Shown here in pieces: positions 13,196 through 27,100 of a stretch of DNA of 64,000 bases. The notes beneath the pieces were generated by a model that made no database searches, was not told the DNA's origin, and was given only the letters and a program-made list of their open reading frames with translations. The stretch lies in assembly GCA_963210315.1 (NCBI GenBank), contig OY723258.1, forward strand, positions 1-64,000, written 5' to 3'. Each line of letters opens with the position of its first letter. Positions within the stretch are counted from its first letter, which is position 1. Position numbers and translations under genes: made by a program. The stretch is from Rhynchopus euleeides (Eukaryota > Euglenozoa > Diplonemea > Diplonemida > Diplonemidae).

Positions 13196-13985
13196 GACAT
13201 TGTCTGGAGTCTTCTCCAGCAGGTCGCTGGCAGGGCAGTCGACACCAAGCTGATCGTGCGAAAGGTAGTCTGCAATCAAGCGGTTCACTGTGATGGTCGG
13301 ATGCATCTTCTGCAAGTTCTGCAGCTCGTACATCCACTCATTCGTATCCACACTAGGGCCACCGGTCCGCTAGAGACCCCCATCGAGTCATAGTCACATT
13401 TGTGAAGTCGAGCACACACAGGTGCTGTGTGGACAAAAACCACAACACACAACACCCCGTTTTAACACAGTTTTCGCCCCACTCCCTCCTTCCCCTCGCG
13501 GCGTGCACAGTCAGAGTTGCAGTTTGCGGGTTTCCAGCGAGTCAGTTTTGTGTTGTCGCTCAAGTAGACCCTGTTCCCGGCCTGTGAGGACCACAGTCCC
13601 AGAAAAGAGCCTCCCGACTCACAGGACCCAGCACCACTGCCCCACGTTTCATTGCCTCCGTACTTGGCCAGGCCATCCCCGATTCCCGCGATCCCCCATC
13701 GTTGCCTTGAGGCACCACCGACATGCAAACCCGGGGGGACTCAGCGAGACTCATCGGAGAGAAGGGCCTTGCACTGGCCCTCACAAACACAGCAGCACAA
13801 GAAATCCACGACATTTCGCTCCACCCCCCCCCCGACCCCACTTGCTCCCACTCGCTGCATCAAACAGCAACACGACAAACACACACCCACCACAGACACG
13901 CACCAATGAGTGCTGAGAGTTCGAGACACACACCAAACACACACGTACCACCAGCGCAGGAAGGGACCAACGGGTGCTTACACTT
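13196..13985. other. spacer, no gene recognised
   Basis: I see no convincing coding frame in this stretch. Possible further decayed LINE sequence may extend to about 13300. It holds a solitary TTTGCGGGTTT word at 13523-13533 and a C-rich run near 13825. Its last bases, GCTTACACTTCTAGTG, resemble the left flanks of the arrays at 6942 and 32456. Confidence 0.5.
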
Positions 13986-13989
13986 CTAG

Positions 13990-16953
13990 TGCGGGTTTGC
14001 GGGTTTGCGGGTTTGCGGGTTTGCGGGTTTGCGGGTTTGCGGGTTTGCGGGTTTGCGGGTTTGCGGGTTTGCGGGTTTGCGGGTTTGCGGGTTTGCGGGT
14101 TTGCGGGTTTGCGGGTTTGCGGGTTTGCGGGTTTGCGGGTTTGCGGGTTTGCGGGTTTGCGGGTTTGCGGGTTTGCGGGTTTGCGGGTTTGCGGGTTTGC
14201 GGGTTTGCGGGTTTGCGGGTTTGCGGGTTTGCGGGTTTGCGGGTTTGCGGGTTTGCGGGTTTGCGGGTTTGCGGGTTTGCGGGTTTGCGGGTTTGCGGGT
14301 TTGCGGGTTTGCGGGTTTGCGGGTTTGCGGGTTTGCGGGTTTGCGGGTTTGCGGGTTTGCGGGTTTGCGGGTTTGCGGGTTTGCGGGTTTGCGGGTTTGC
14401 GGGTTTGCGGGTTTGCGGGTTTGCGGGTTTGCGGGTTTGCGGGTTTGCGGGTTTGCGGGTTTGCGGGTTTGCGGGTTTGCGGGTTTGCGGGTTTGCGGGT
14501 TTGCGGGTTTGCGGGTTTGCGGGTTTGCGGGTTTGCGGGTTTGCGGGTTTGCGGGTTTGCGGGTTTGCGGGTTTGCGGGTTTGCGGGTTTGCGGGTTTGC
14601 GGGTTTGCGGGTTTGCGGGTTTGCGGGTTTGCGGGTTTGCGGGTTTGCGGGTTTGCGGGTTTGCGGGTTTGCGGGTTTGCGGGTTTGCGGGTTTGCGGGT
14701 TTGCGGGTTTGCGGGTTTGCGGGTTTGCGGGTTTGCGGGTTTGCGGGTTTGCGGGTTTGCGGGTTTGCGGGTTTGCGGGTTTGCGGGTTTGCGGGTTTGC
14801 GGGTTTGCGGGTTTGCGGGTTTGCGGGTTTGCGGGTTTGCGGGTTTGCGGGTTTGCGGGTTTGCGGGTTTGCGGGTTTGCGGGTTTGCGGGTTTGCGGGT
14901 TTGCGGGTTTGCGGGTTTGCGGGTTTGCGGGTTTGCGGGTTTGCGGGTTTGCGGGTTTGCGGGTTTGCGGGTTTGCGGGTTTGCGGGTTTGCGGGTTTGC
15001 GGGTTTGCGGGTTTGCGGGTTTGCGGGTTTGCGGGTTTGCGGGTTTGCGGGTTTGCGGGTTTGCGGGTTTGCGGGTTTGCGGGTTTGCGGGTTTGCGGGT
15101 TTGCGGGTTTGCGGGTTTGCGGGTTTGCGGGTTTGCGGGTTTGCGGGTTTGCGGGTTTGCGGGTTTGCGGGTTTGCGGGTTTGCGGGTTTGCGGGTTTGC
15201 GGGTTTGCGGGTTTGCGGGTTTGCGGGTTTGCGGGTTTGCGGGTTTGCGGGTTTGCGGGTTTGCGGGTTTGCGGGTTTGCGGGTTTGCGGGTTTGCGGGT
15301 TTGCGGGTTTGCGGGTTTGCGGGTTTGCGGGTTTGCGGGTTTGCGGGTTTGCGGGTTTGCGGGTTTGCGGGTTTGCGGGTTTGCGGGTTTGCGGGTTTGC
15401 GGGTTTGCGGGTTTGCGGGTTTGCGGGTTTGCGGGTTTGCGGGTTTGCGGGTTTGCGGGTTTGCGGGTTTGCGGGTTTGCGGGTTTGCGGGTTTGCGGGT
15501 TTGCGGGTTTGCGGGTTTGCGGGTTTGCGGGTTTGCGGGTTTGCGGGTTTGCGGGTTTGCGGGTTTGCGGGTTTGCGGGTTTGCGGGTTTGCGGGTTTGC
15601 GGGTTTGCGGGTTTGCGGGTTTGCGGGTTTGCGGGTTTGCGGGTTTGCGGGTTTGCGGGTTTGCGGGTTTGCGGGTTTGCGGGTTTGCGGGTTTGCGGGT
15701 TTGCGGGTTTGCGGGTTTGCGGGTTTGCGGGTTTGCGGGTTTGCGGGTTTGCGGGTTTGCGGGTTTGCGGGTTTGCGGGTTTGCGGGTTTGCGGGTTTGC
15801 GGGTTTGCGGGTTTGCGGGTTTGCGGGTTTGCGGGTTTGCGGGTTTGCGGGTTTGCGGGTTTGCGGGTTTGCGGGTTTGCGGGTTTGCGGGTTTGCGGGT
15901 TTGCGGGTTTGCGGGTTTGCGGGTTTGCGGGTTTGCGGGTTTGCGGGTTTGCGGGTTTGCGGGTTTGCGGGTTTGCGGGTTTGCGGGTTTGCGGGTTTGC
16001 GGGTTTGCGGGTTTGCGGGTTTGCGGGTTTGCGGGTTTGCGGGTTTGCGGGTTTGCGGGTTTGCGGGTTTGCGGGTTTGCGGGTTTGCGGGTTTGCGGGT
16101 TTGCGGGTTTGCGGGTTTGCGGGTTTGCGGGTTTGCGGGTTTGCGGGTTTGCGGGTTTGCGGGTTTGCGGGTTTGCGGGTTTGCGGGTTTGCGGGTTTGC
16201 GGGTTTGCGGGTTTGCGGGTTTGCGGGTTTGCGGGTTTGCGGGTTTGCGGGTTTGCGGGTTTGCGGGTTTGCGGGTTTGCGGGTTTGCGGGTTTGCGGGT
16301 TTGCGGGTTTGCGGGTTTGCGGGTTTGCGGGTTTGCGGGTTTGCGGGTTTGCGGGTTTGCGGGTTTGCGGGTTTGCGGGTTTGCGGGTTTGCGGGTTTGC
16401 GGGTTTGCGGGTTTGCGGGTTTGCGGGTTTGCGGGTTTGCGGGTTTGCGGGTTTGCGGGTTTGCGGGTTTGCGGGTTTGCGGGTTTGCGGGTTTGCGGGT
16501 TTGCGGGTTTGCGGGTTTGCGGGTTTGCGGGTTTGCGGGTTTGCGGGTTTGCGGGTTTGCGGGTTTGCGGGTTTGCGGGTTTGCGGGTTTGCGGGTTTGC
16601 GGGTTTGCGGGTTTGCGGGTTTGCGGGTTTGCGGGTTTGCGGGTTTGCGGGTTTGCGGGTTTGCGGGTTTGCGGGTTTGCGGGTTTGCGGGTTTGCGGGT
16701 TTGCGGGTTTGCGGGTTTGCGGGTTTGCGGGTTTGCGGGTTTGCGGGTTTGCGGGTTTGCGGGTTTGCGGGTTTGCGGGTTTGCGGGTTTGCGGGTTTGC
16801 GGGTTTGCGGGTTTGCGGGTTTGCGGGTTTGCGGGTTTGCGGGTTTGCGGGTTTGCGGGTTTGCGGGTCTGCGGGTTTGCGGGTTTGCGGGTTTGCGGGT
16901 TTGCGGGTTTGCGGGTTTGCGGGTTTGCGGGTTTGCGGGTTTGCGGGTTTGCG
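13990..16953. repeat. 8-bp tandem array, GCGGGTTT (about 371 copies)
   Basis: The array is in the same orientation as the other four. A single substitution is visible (GGGTCTGCGGG at about 16868). It joins the 570-bp satellite at the same landmark as the first array. Confidence 0.97.
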
Positions 16954-19900
16954 GGTTACTATAATGTATAGTGGAAACCCAGGCTTTTACCACTACAGGG
17001 CAGATGCACAATTTTGCGCTTGGAATTTTTTGAGATTTGTTTTTATGGTGAAAAGAACGGAGCGCAACGGACCCAAAAGTAAGCGGGGCCGCCACTTTTC
17101 TGCTCAGAATTTTGTTCGACTTTGATAAAAACACTGAATTTCCCCTAACCAGCCAAAAATCCCACCTAAAATCCGGTTTTTGGTGACGTCGGCAATATTT
17201 TCGAAACGGCTCAGAACTAAAAAATTCCTTCGATCGTGGAACTTCCGGGGGGTGTGCCTACCCGAAAACAATTTCGGATTTCAGCCACTCGAAAATCCGT
17301 CCATGTTGGGTGCCATAGGGAAGTGCAACTTTTTGGCTGAAAATTCCTTAGGGAAATCGCCCATAGTAGTTTTATACCGTTTCCGCGGCGAAAACGGGCT
17401 GAAAACTGATGACAACGCACCACCACGTCCCGCTAGGTATGGGTAGCGACCCGGGAATATCGGTCAGTTTTCACAGAAATTAGTGGAAGATAAACAATCT
17501 GTCCCCCAGCCAGGGGTCCCTGTGGTTACTATAATGTATAGTGGAAACCCAGGCTTTTACCACTACAGGGCAGATGCACAATTTTGCGCTTGGAATTTTT
17601 TGAGATTTGTTTTTATGGTGAAAAGAACGGAGCGCAACGGACCCAAAAGTAAGCGGGGCCGCCACTTTTCTGCTCAGAATTTTGTTCGACTTTGATAAAA
17701 ACACTGAATTTCCCCTAACCAGCCAAAAATCCCACCTAAAATCCGGTTTTTGGTGACGTCGGCAATATTTTCGAAACGGCTCAGAACTAAAAAATTCCTT
17801 CGATCGTGGAATTTCCGGGGGGTGTGCCTACCCGAAAACAATTTCGGATTTCAGCCACTCGAAAATCCGTCCATGTTGGGTGCCATAGGGAAGTGCAACT
17901 TTTTGGCTGAAAATTCCTTAGGGAAATCGCCCATAGTAGTTTTATACCGTTTCCGCGGCGAAAACGGGCTGAAAACTGATGACAACGCACCACCACGTCC
18001 CGCTAGGTATGGGTAGCGACCCGGGAATATCGGTCAGTTTTCACAGAAATTAGTGGAAGATAAACAATCTGTCCCCCAGCCAGGGGTCCCTGTGGTTACT
18101 ATAATGTATAGTGGAAACCCAGGCTTTTACCACTACAGGGCAGATGCACAATTTTGCGCTTGGAATTTTTTGAGATTTGTTTTTATGGTGAAAAGAACGG
18201 AGCGCAACGGACCCAAAAGTAAGCGGGGCCGCCACTTTTCTGCTCAGAATTTTGTTCGACTTTGATAAAAACACTGAATTTCCCCTAACCAGCCAAAAAT
18301 CCCACCTAAAATCCGGTTTTTGGTGACGTCGGCAATATTTTCGAAACGGCTCAGAACTAAAAAATTCCTTCGATCGTGGAATTTCCGGGGGGTGTGCCTA
18401 CCCGAAAACAATTTCGGATTTCAGCCACTCGAAAATCCGTCCATGTTGGGTGCCATAGGGAAGTGCAACTTTTTGGCTGAAAATTCCTTAGGGAAATCGC
18501 CCATAGTAGTTTTATACCGTTTCCGCGGCGAAAACGGGCTGAAAACTGATGACAACGCACCACCACGTCCCGCTAGGTATGGGTAGCGACCCGGGAATAT
18601 CGGTCAGTTTTCACAGAAATTAGTGGAAGATAAACAATCTGTCCCCCAGCCAGGGGTCCCTGTGGTTACTATAATGTATAGTGGAAACCCAGGCTTTTAC
18701 CACTACAGGGCAGATGCACAATTTTGCGCTTGGAATTTTTTGAGATTTGTTTTTATGGTGAAAAGAACGGAGCGCAACGGACCCAAAAGTAAGCGGGGCC
18801 GCCACTTTTCTGCTCAGAATTTTGTTCGACTTTGATAAAAACACTGAATTTCCCCTAACCAGCCAAAAATCCCACCTAAAATCCGGTTTTTGGTGACGTC
18901 GGCAATATTTTCGAAACGGCTCAGAACTAAAAAATTCCTTCGATCGTGGAATTTCCGGGGGGTGTGCCTACCCGAAAACAATTTCGGATTTCAGCCACTC
19001 GAAAATCCGTCCATGTTGGGTGCCATAGGGAAGTGCAACTTTTTGGCTGAAAATTCCTTAGGGAAATCGCCCATAGTAGTTTTATACCGTTTCCGCGGCG
19101 AAAACGGGCTGAAAACTGATGACAACGCACCACCACGTCCCGCTAGGTATGGGTAGCGACCCGGGAATATCGGTCAGTTTTCACAGAAATTAGTGGAAGA
19201 TAAACAATCTGTCCCCCAGCCAGGGGTCCCTGTGGTTACTATAATGTATAGTGGAAACCCAGGCTTTTACCACTACAGGGCAGATGCACAATTTTGCGCT
19301 TGGAATTTTTTGAGATTTGTTTTTATGGTGAAAAGAACGGAGCGCAACGGACCCAAAAGTAAGCGGGGCCGCCACTTTTCTGCTCAGAATTTTGTTCGAC
19401 TTTGATAAAAACACTGAATTTCCCCTAACCAGCCAAAAATCCCACCTAAAATCCGGTTTTTGGTGACGTCGGCAATATTTTCGAAACGGCTCAGAACTAA
19501 AAAATTCCTTCGACCGTGGAATTTCCGGGGGGTGTGCCTACCCGAAAACAATTTCGGATTTCAGCCACTCGAAAATCCGTCCATGTTGGGTGCCATAGGG
19601 AAGTGCAACTTTTTGGCTGAAAATTCCTTAGGGAAATCGCCCATAGTAGTTTTATACCGTTTCCGCGGCGAAAACGGGCTGAAAACTGATGACAACGCAC
19701 CACCACGTCCCGCTAGGTATGGGTAGCGACCCGGGAATATCGGTCAGTTTTCACAGAAATTAGTGGAAGATAAACAATCTGTCCCCCAGCCAGGGGTCCC
19801 TGTGGTTACTATAATGTATAGTGGAAACCCAGGCTTTTACCACTACAGGGCAGATGCACAATTTTGCGCTTGGAATTTTTTGAGATTTGTTTTTATGGTG

Positions 19901-22900
19901 AAAAGAACGGAGCGCAACGGACCCAAAAGTAAGCGGGGCCGCCACTTTTCTGCTCAGAATTTTGTTCGACTTTGATAAAAACACTGAATTTCCCCTAACC
20001 AGCCAAAAATCCCACCTAAAATCCGGTTTTTGGTGACGTCGGCAATATTTTCGAAACGGCTCAGAACTAAAAACTTCCTTCGATCGTGGAATTTCCGGGG
20101 GGTGTGCCTACCCGAAAACAATTTCGGATTTCAGCCACTCGAAAATCCGTCCATGTTGGGTGCCATAGGGAAGTGCAACTTTTTGGCTGAAAATTCCTTA
20201 GGGAAATCGCCCATAGTAGTTTTATACCGTTTCCGCGGCGAAAACGGGCTGAAAACTGATGACAACGCACCACCACGTCCCGCTAGGTATGGGTAGCGAC
20301 CCGGGAATATCGGTCAGTTTTCACAGAAATTAGTGGAAGATAAACAATCTGTCCCCCAGCCAGGGGTCCCTGTGGTTACTATAATGTATAGTGGAAACCC
20401 AGGCTTTTACCACTACAGGGCAGATGCACAATTTTGCGCTTGGAATTTTTTGAGATTTGTTTTTATGGTGAAAAGAACGGAGCGCAACGGACCCAAAAGT
20501 AAGCGGGGCCGCCACTTTTCTGCTCAGAATTTTGTTCGACTTTGATAAAAACACTGAATTTCCCCTAACCAGCCAAAAATCCCACCTAAAATCCGGTTTT
20601 TGGTGACGTCGGCAATATTTTCGAAACGGCTCAGAACTAAAACATTCCTTCGATCGTGGAATTTCCGGGGGGTGTGCCTACCCGAAAACAATTTCGGATT
20701 TCAGCCACTCGAAAATCCGTCCATGTTGGGTGCCATAGGGAAGTGCAACTTTTTGGCTGAAAATTCCTTAGGGAAATCGCCCATAGTAGTTTTATACCGT
20801 TTCCGCGGCGAAAACGGGCTGAAAACTGATGACAACGCACCACCACGTCCCGCTAGGTATGGGTAGCGACCCGGGAATATCGGTCAGTTTTCACAGAAAT
20901 TAGTGGAAGATAAACAATCTGTCCCCCAGCCAGGGGTCCCTGTGGTTACTATAATGTATAGTGGAAACCCAGGCTTTTACCACTACAGGGCAGATGCACA
21001 ATTTTGCGCTTGGAATTTTTTGAGATTTGTTTTTATGGTGAAAAGAACGGAGCGCAACGGACCCAAAAGTAAGCGGGGCCGCCACTTTTCTGCTCAGAAT
21101 TTTGTTCGACTTTGATAAAAACACTGAATTTCCCCTAACCAGCCAAAAATCCCACCTAAAATCCGGTTTTTGGTGACGTCGGCAATATTTTCGAAACGGC
21201 TCAGAACTAAAAAATTCCTTCGACCGTGGAATTTCCGGGGGGTGTGCCTACCCGAAAACAATTTCGGATTTCAGCCACTCGAAAATCCGTCCATGTTGGG
21301 TGCCATAGGGAAGTGCAACTTTTTGGCTGAAAATTCCTTAGGGAAATCGCCCATAGTAGTTTTATACCGTTTCCGCGGCGAAAACGGGCTGAAAACTGAT
21401 GACAACGCACCACCACGTCCCGCTAGGTATGGGTAGCGACCCGGGAATATCGGTCAGTTTTCACAGAAATTAGTGGAAGATAAACAATCTGTCCCCCAGC
21501 CAGGGGTCCCTGTGGTTACTATAATGTATAGTGGAAACCCAGGCTTTTACCACTACAGGGCAGATGCACAATTTTGCGCTTGGAATTTTTTGAGATTTGT
21601 TTTTATGGTGAAAAGAACGGAGCGCAACGGACCCAAAAGTAAGCGGGGCCGCCACTTTTCTGCTCAGAATTTTGTTCGACTTTGATAAAAACACTGAATT
21701 TCCCCTAACCAGCCAAAAATCCCACCTAAAATCCGGTTTTTGGTGACGTCGGCAATATTTTCGAAACGGCTCAGAACTAAAAAATTCCTTCGATCGTGGA
21801 ATTTCCGGGGGGTGTGCCTACCCGAAAACAATTTCGGATTTCAGCCACTCGAAAATCCGTCCATGTTGGGTGCCATAGGGAAGTGCAACTTTTTGGCTGA
21901 AAATTCCTTAGGGAAATCGCCCATAGTAGTTTTATACCGTTTCCGCGGCGAAAACGGGCTGAAAACTGATGACAACGCACCACCACGTCCCGCTAGGTAT
22001 GGGTAGCGACCCGGGAATATCGGTCAGTTTTCACAGAAATTAGTGGAAGATAAACAATCTGTCCCCCAGCCAGGGGTCCCTGTGGTTACTATAATGTATA
22101 GTGGAAACCCAGGCTTTTACCACTACAGGGCAGATGCACAATTTTGCGCTTGGAATTTTTTGAGATTTGTTTTTATGGTGAAAAGAACGGAGCGCAACGG
22201 ACCCAAAAGTAAGCGGGGCCGCCACTTTTCTGCTCAGAATTTTGTTCGACTTTGATAAAAACACTGAATTTCCCCTAACCAGCCAAAAATCCCACCTAAA
22301 ATCCGGTTTTTGGTGACGTCGGCAATATTTTCGAAACGGCTCAGAACTAAAAAATTCCTTCGATCGTGGAATTTCCGGGGGGTGTGCCTACCCGAAAACA
22401 ATTTCGGATTTCAGCCACTCGAAAATCCGTCCATGTTGGGTGCCATAGGGAAGTGCAACTTTTTGGCTGAAAATTCCTTAGGGAAATCGCCCATAGTAGT
22501 TTTATACCGTTTCCGCGGCGAAAACGGGCTGAAAACTGATGACAACGCACCACCACGTCCCGCTAGGTATGGGTAGCGACCCGGGAATATCGGTCAGTTT
22601 TCACAGAAATTAGTGGAAGATAAACAATCTGTCCCCCAGCCAGGGGTCCCTGTGGTTACTATAATGTATAGTGGAAACCCAGGCTTTTACCACTACAGGG
22701 CAGATGCACAATTTTGCGCTTGGAATTTTTTGAGATTTGTTTTTATGGTGAAAAGAACGGAGCGCAACGGACCCAAAAGTAAGCGGGGCCGCCACTTTTC
22801 TGCTCAGAATTTTGTTCGACTTTGATAAAAACACTGAATTTCCCCTAACCAGCCAAAAATCCCACCTAAAATCCGGTTTTTGGTGACGTCGGCAATATTT

Positions 22901-23668
22901 TCGAAACGGCTCAGAACTAAAAAATTCCTTCGATCGTGGAATTTCCGGGGGGTGTGCCTACCCGAAAACAATTTCGGATTTCAGCCACTCGAAAATCCGT
23001 CCATGTTGGGTGCCATAGGGAAGTGCAACTTTTTGGCTGAAAATTCCTTAGGGAAATCGCCCATAGTAGTTTTATACCGTTTCCGCGGCGAAAACGGGCT
23101 GAAAACTGATGACAACGCACCACCACGTCCCGCTAGGTATGGGTAGCGACCCGGGAATATCGGTCAGTTTTCACAGAAATTAGTGGAAGATAAACAATCT
23201 GTCCCCCAGCCAGGGGTCCCTGTGGTTACTATAATGTATAGTGGAAACCCAGGCTTTTACCACTACAGGGCAGATGCACAATTTTGCGCTTGGAATTTTT
23301 TGAGATTTGTTTTTATGGTGAAAAGAACGGAGCGCAACGGACCCAAAAGTAAGCGGGGCCGCCACTTTTCTGCTCAGAATTTTGTTCGACTTTGATAAAA
23401 ACACTGAATTTCCCCTAACCAGCCAAAAATCCCACCTAAAATCCGGTTTTTGGTGACGTCGGCAATATTTTCGAAACGGCTCAGAACTAAAAAATTCCTT
23501 CGATCGTGGAATTTCCGGGGGGTGTGCCTACCCGAAAACAATTTCGGATTTCAGCCACTCGAAAATCCGTCCATGTTGGGTGCCATAGGGAAGTGCAACT
23601 TTTTGGCTGAAAATTCCTTAGGGAAATCGCCCATAGTAGTTTTATACCGTTTCCGCGGCGAAAACGAC
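16954..23668. repeat. 570-bp satellite array, 11.8 units
   Basis: Units start every 570 bp from 16954 to 23224. This array differs from the first at fixed positions (for example CCCGAAAACA here against CCTGAAAACA in the first array). Rare private variants occur: CGACCGTGG is shared by the units starting 19234 and 20944, while AAACTTCC near 20072 and AACATTCC near 20641 are unique. This points to local duplication plus homogenisation. The array ends at about 23668 in a tail homologous to the one at 4685. Confidence 0.95.
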
Positions 23669-24188
23669 CTCAAAACCGACGGTACGGCATTACGGTGACA
23701 AGGGCTAGCGAGCAACAATCATGTGCGACATTGGACGGGCAAAAAGACGCAGCAGAAGATGTAGCGGATGCGTAAGGCAATGCGACCCGTTTTTGCTGTT
23801 TTTTTGCTGCTTTTGTGTCTGCACGTCGCTGTCTTGCACTGTGATATTTGCGGTGCTGTCGCTGTTTGAGCTTGCGCCCTATTTTTGTGTCGATTGTTCG
23901 GGCATTGTCCTGTTGGCGGTGTGGTGGACTGGGTGTTGTGTATGCAATTGAGCGGCAATGTCTGGCAGGTAAGTGTCCAAGGGAGTGCGGTTTGTGGGGT
24001 TTGGGGGTGTTTTCCTACCTTTAAGTTTGTCGCTCTGTATTTTTCTCTCTGTCTGTCTGTCGTTGGTTATGCCCTAAGACTGTTAGCCAAGCCTGGGAGG
24101 AGTACACACATCACGGCAGGCTTGATGCACGTTCGAGTCTTTCAGGGAGAAGAAAGAAAATATTGGCACATGTGGGAGGCAAGGGATT
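23669..24188. other. satellite tail and spacer before the Helitron
   Basis: The first 100 bp align with 4685-4790 (shared words CTCAAAACCGACGGTACGGC and GTGACAAGG). The remainder is T/G-rich with no recognised coding potential. It lies 3' of the minus-strand Helitron gene, so the Helitron 3' terminus should be here, but I could not identify a terminal hairpin plus CTRR end with confidence. Confidence 0.5.
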
Positions 24189-27100
24189 CTAGGGATTTTG
24201 GTTTTGTGGCCGACCATCATGGATCACAGTTGTTGTGAGGCTCTGCTGAACCTTGCTGGATCCATACGCAGAGAACTGCAAGAAGTGTCTGCTGTTGTCA
24301 CAAATAACATGAAAAGTATCGGCTGCCTTTGGTGTGTTGTATTTGTGCTCACTGACCTTCTGTCCTTGACCAGTGTCTGCATCTTCAATGAGCGTGACAA
24401 CAATGCAGATCTGTAAAACAACAGCGGTGAGATAGACAGCGCTGCTGTCAGCCCAGAATGGCGAGTTCATATCGCGGTGCAAGTTGCAGTAGTCCTGGAC
24501 TCCTTTCTGATGTTCGAGACCCAAGCTCTGCCAATGAACAAAGGCTGCAGATGAAACCAAGTGTATCAGTCCCTCTGGAAAGGGATCCTTCCACACATGT
24601 TCACGAAGGAGCTTTGCGGAAGCCCGTTGGTACAGGCCAGCAGGCGCCACCCCAGGAACTCTTCTTCTGATTTGATCATTGCACAAAAGGGAGTGGTAAA
24701 AGCAATGACCATCTCCAGGAACGTCAACAACGGTGGTACAGGGAAGCCCTGCAGCTGTGAGAAACTGGCGAACCCGAAGGGATACTGTCGTTCTTTCAAG
24801 CTGTTCTGCTGTTCTCTTCAGGTTTGGGGGCAAAAAACTCAGTCGATCAGCATCGCGGTTAGAGAGAGAGTGCTGATACTGATGAAAAGGCATGCATTCA
24901 TCATCATCATCATCATCATCACCATCCTCAGCAAACTCGAGGTGTGCCACTGTGTTGGGGAGGGGTGCATTTCTTTGCAAAGCTTCTGCAGTTGGAGGAG
25001 GAAGGTTTGAGTTTTGATGAACAGAAGTCGAGTAGGCAGCATCCGAAATCATCTGATACTTTGTTCTGATGGCTGCCTTCTCAGCATCCGTCAGGTTTGC
25101 AAATATCCCCTCCACATCCCTCCCCACAACATCAAGCACCTCCTTGAAGACAGGATTCTGAATTGGAAACATTTTTCCTGTCATCTTACTCACAGGAACA
25201 GCAACCTTCACAGCATCAGACGAACGGCACCTGCTCAGGGCAACGTACAGCTGTCCATGTGCAAAGCACTGGTTTGTAGTCAGGTCAAGCCCAACCCTAT
25301 CCAGTGTCTGTCCCTGTGCTTTATTGATTGTGCTTGCAAAGGCAAGAGAAACTGGAAACTGGACACGCTTCATGGCAAAGCCAACCTTCTTTGCATCTGG
25401 TTCGTTCTTTACCCGTGGGATGCAGATGTAGTCACTTTCCAGAGTGTCAGGTTTGTCAATTGGAACACACAGAAGATTGAGTGGGGTAATCCTCTTCAAG
25501 ATCAGCCGTGTCCCATTGCACAGCCCCCCTGGAGGATTCAAGTTCTTCAGAAGCATGACAGGTGCCCCAACCTTGAGGCGCAGTGTGTGGAGTGGTATTC
25601 CAGTCACCACCACCTGGTTGAGCACATCATTGTCAAGAAGATCGGGACGAACATTCTCCTCGATACAGGTGTCCTGCCCAATAATAAGAAACTCCTCCCC
25701 AGGCATCCTCTGCAAACATTTTTGGTTGAGCTCACGCTGTGCATTGTTTGTTGGACACATGATCATTGCATTCCCAATGTGTGAGGAGGGGGTACCACTG
25801 TGAGGATCGTTCTGCTCCTTCGAAAGATTTGGAAAGGTGTGTTCAATCAGGTCTTCCTGGCTGTAGTAGTAACTCTCACTTCTTCTTCTTGAGGAGGCAG
25901 CAGCAGCAGCACTGGAAGACAGTTTCTTGACGTACATCTTGCTGAAGAGGTTTATGGTCCCGTCTTCCTCATTCATGGAACCATCCCCAACTGCACTCAA
26001 GAACTGTGCATATTCCAGGTCACCCTGTTGCCTCATAATTTGGGTCAAACTGATCTTCTGAATTTCAGGCCAGAGAGGGGACATGTGGAGTGTTGCTGCA
26101 ATTGCCCCCTCCTTGGTCTCATGCACTGGAAGAATTTGCTTGATGTCACCGCCAAGTACCGTCACAATCCCACCAAAGGGAGCCTCATTCTGTCTCACCC
26201 TCTTACAGGACCGATCCACAATCTCGATGCATTCCCTCCTTGCCATCACCACCTCATCCCAAACAATCAGCGTTGTTTTTCTGATCAAGTCCTCAAACTC
26301 TGTGGGCAAAGAACAGACTTTGGTACAGTCAGAAGGGTCGATGTTGAGGGGAATCTTGAACCGGTTGTGGGCGGTCCTACCCCCACAAAGAAGTGTGGCA
26401 GCAATTCCAGAACTGGCAACAGCAAGGGCGATGGAGTGGTCCTGTCGAGGCATCTGGTTCCCCCGGCACCAGGAGAGAAGTGCATCGTAGGTGAAGGTCT
26501 TTCCTGTCCCAGCAGCACCCTGTAGAAAGAAGACACCTCCCTGCCCTGCAATTACAGCCTCCGTGATGGCGTCAAAGGCTGCCTTCTGCCCTGGGTTCAT
26601 GTTGGAGTAGGACTGCTCGCTCCTTCCCTTCTCTGCCTCCATGTCATACGCCAGCTCATCCCTGATGACCCAGCTACTCGCACCACCTGCAGCGGATATG
26701 GAAGATGAAGGCTCTGGAAGGCCGTACGCTGAGGTGCTGCTTCCATTGAGGTTGCGAAGAAGATTCGACATGTCTTGCAGGGCAGCATTCTCATCTGCAT
26801 CTGTAATGTTTGCGCTTCGCTCCAGGCGGGGCCGGTATGGCATGCAGAACTGGACCTTGTAGGCATTCCAAATCCTCAGGGCAGTGTCGCTGGAAACAAC
26901 GAAGGAGTCGAGGAGAACACAGAAGGTGAATCGGAGGCACTTTGATGATATCGTAATGTCAGCAGCCTCTTTGATCGTCCTCTCAACAAGCGCCCCGTCT
27001 TCGAGGAGGCCGTGTGCACCCGCTGCATCCTTGAAGGTGTTGTAGACTTCTCCGTTGACTGTGCGAAGATCTTCAAACGATGTTGCACCAGCGCGAGACA

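Noticed and set aside
6942..16953. CRISPR array
   Set aside because: The repeats are 8 bp and contiguous with no spacers, and the sequence is eukaryotic.
1614..23450. Recurring 69-88 codon ORFs in each 570-bp unit
   Set aside because: They repeat only because the satellite repeats, overlap on both strands, and have no domain or start context.
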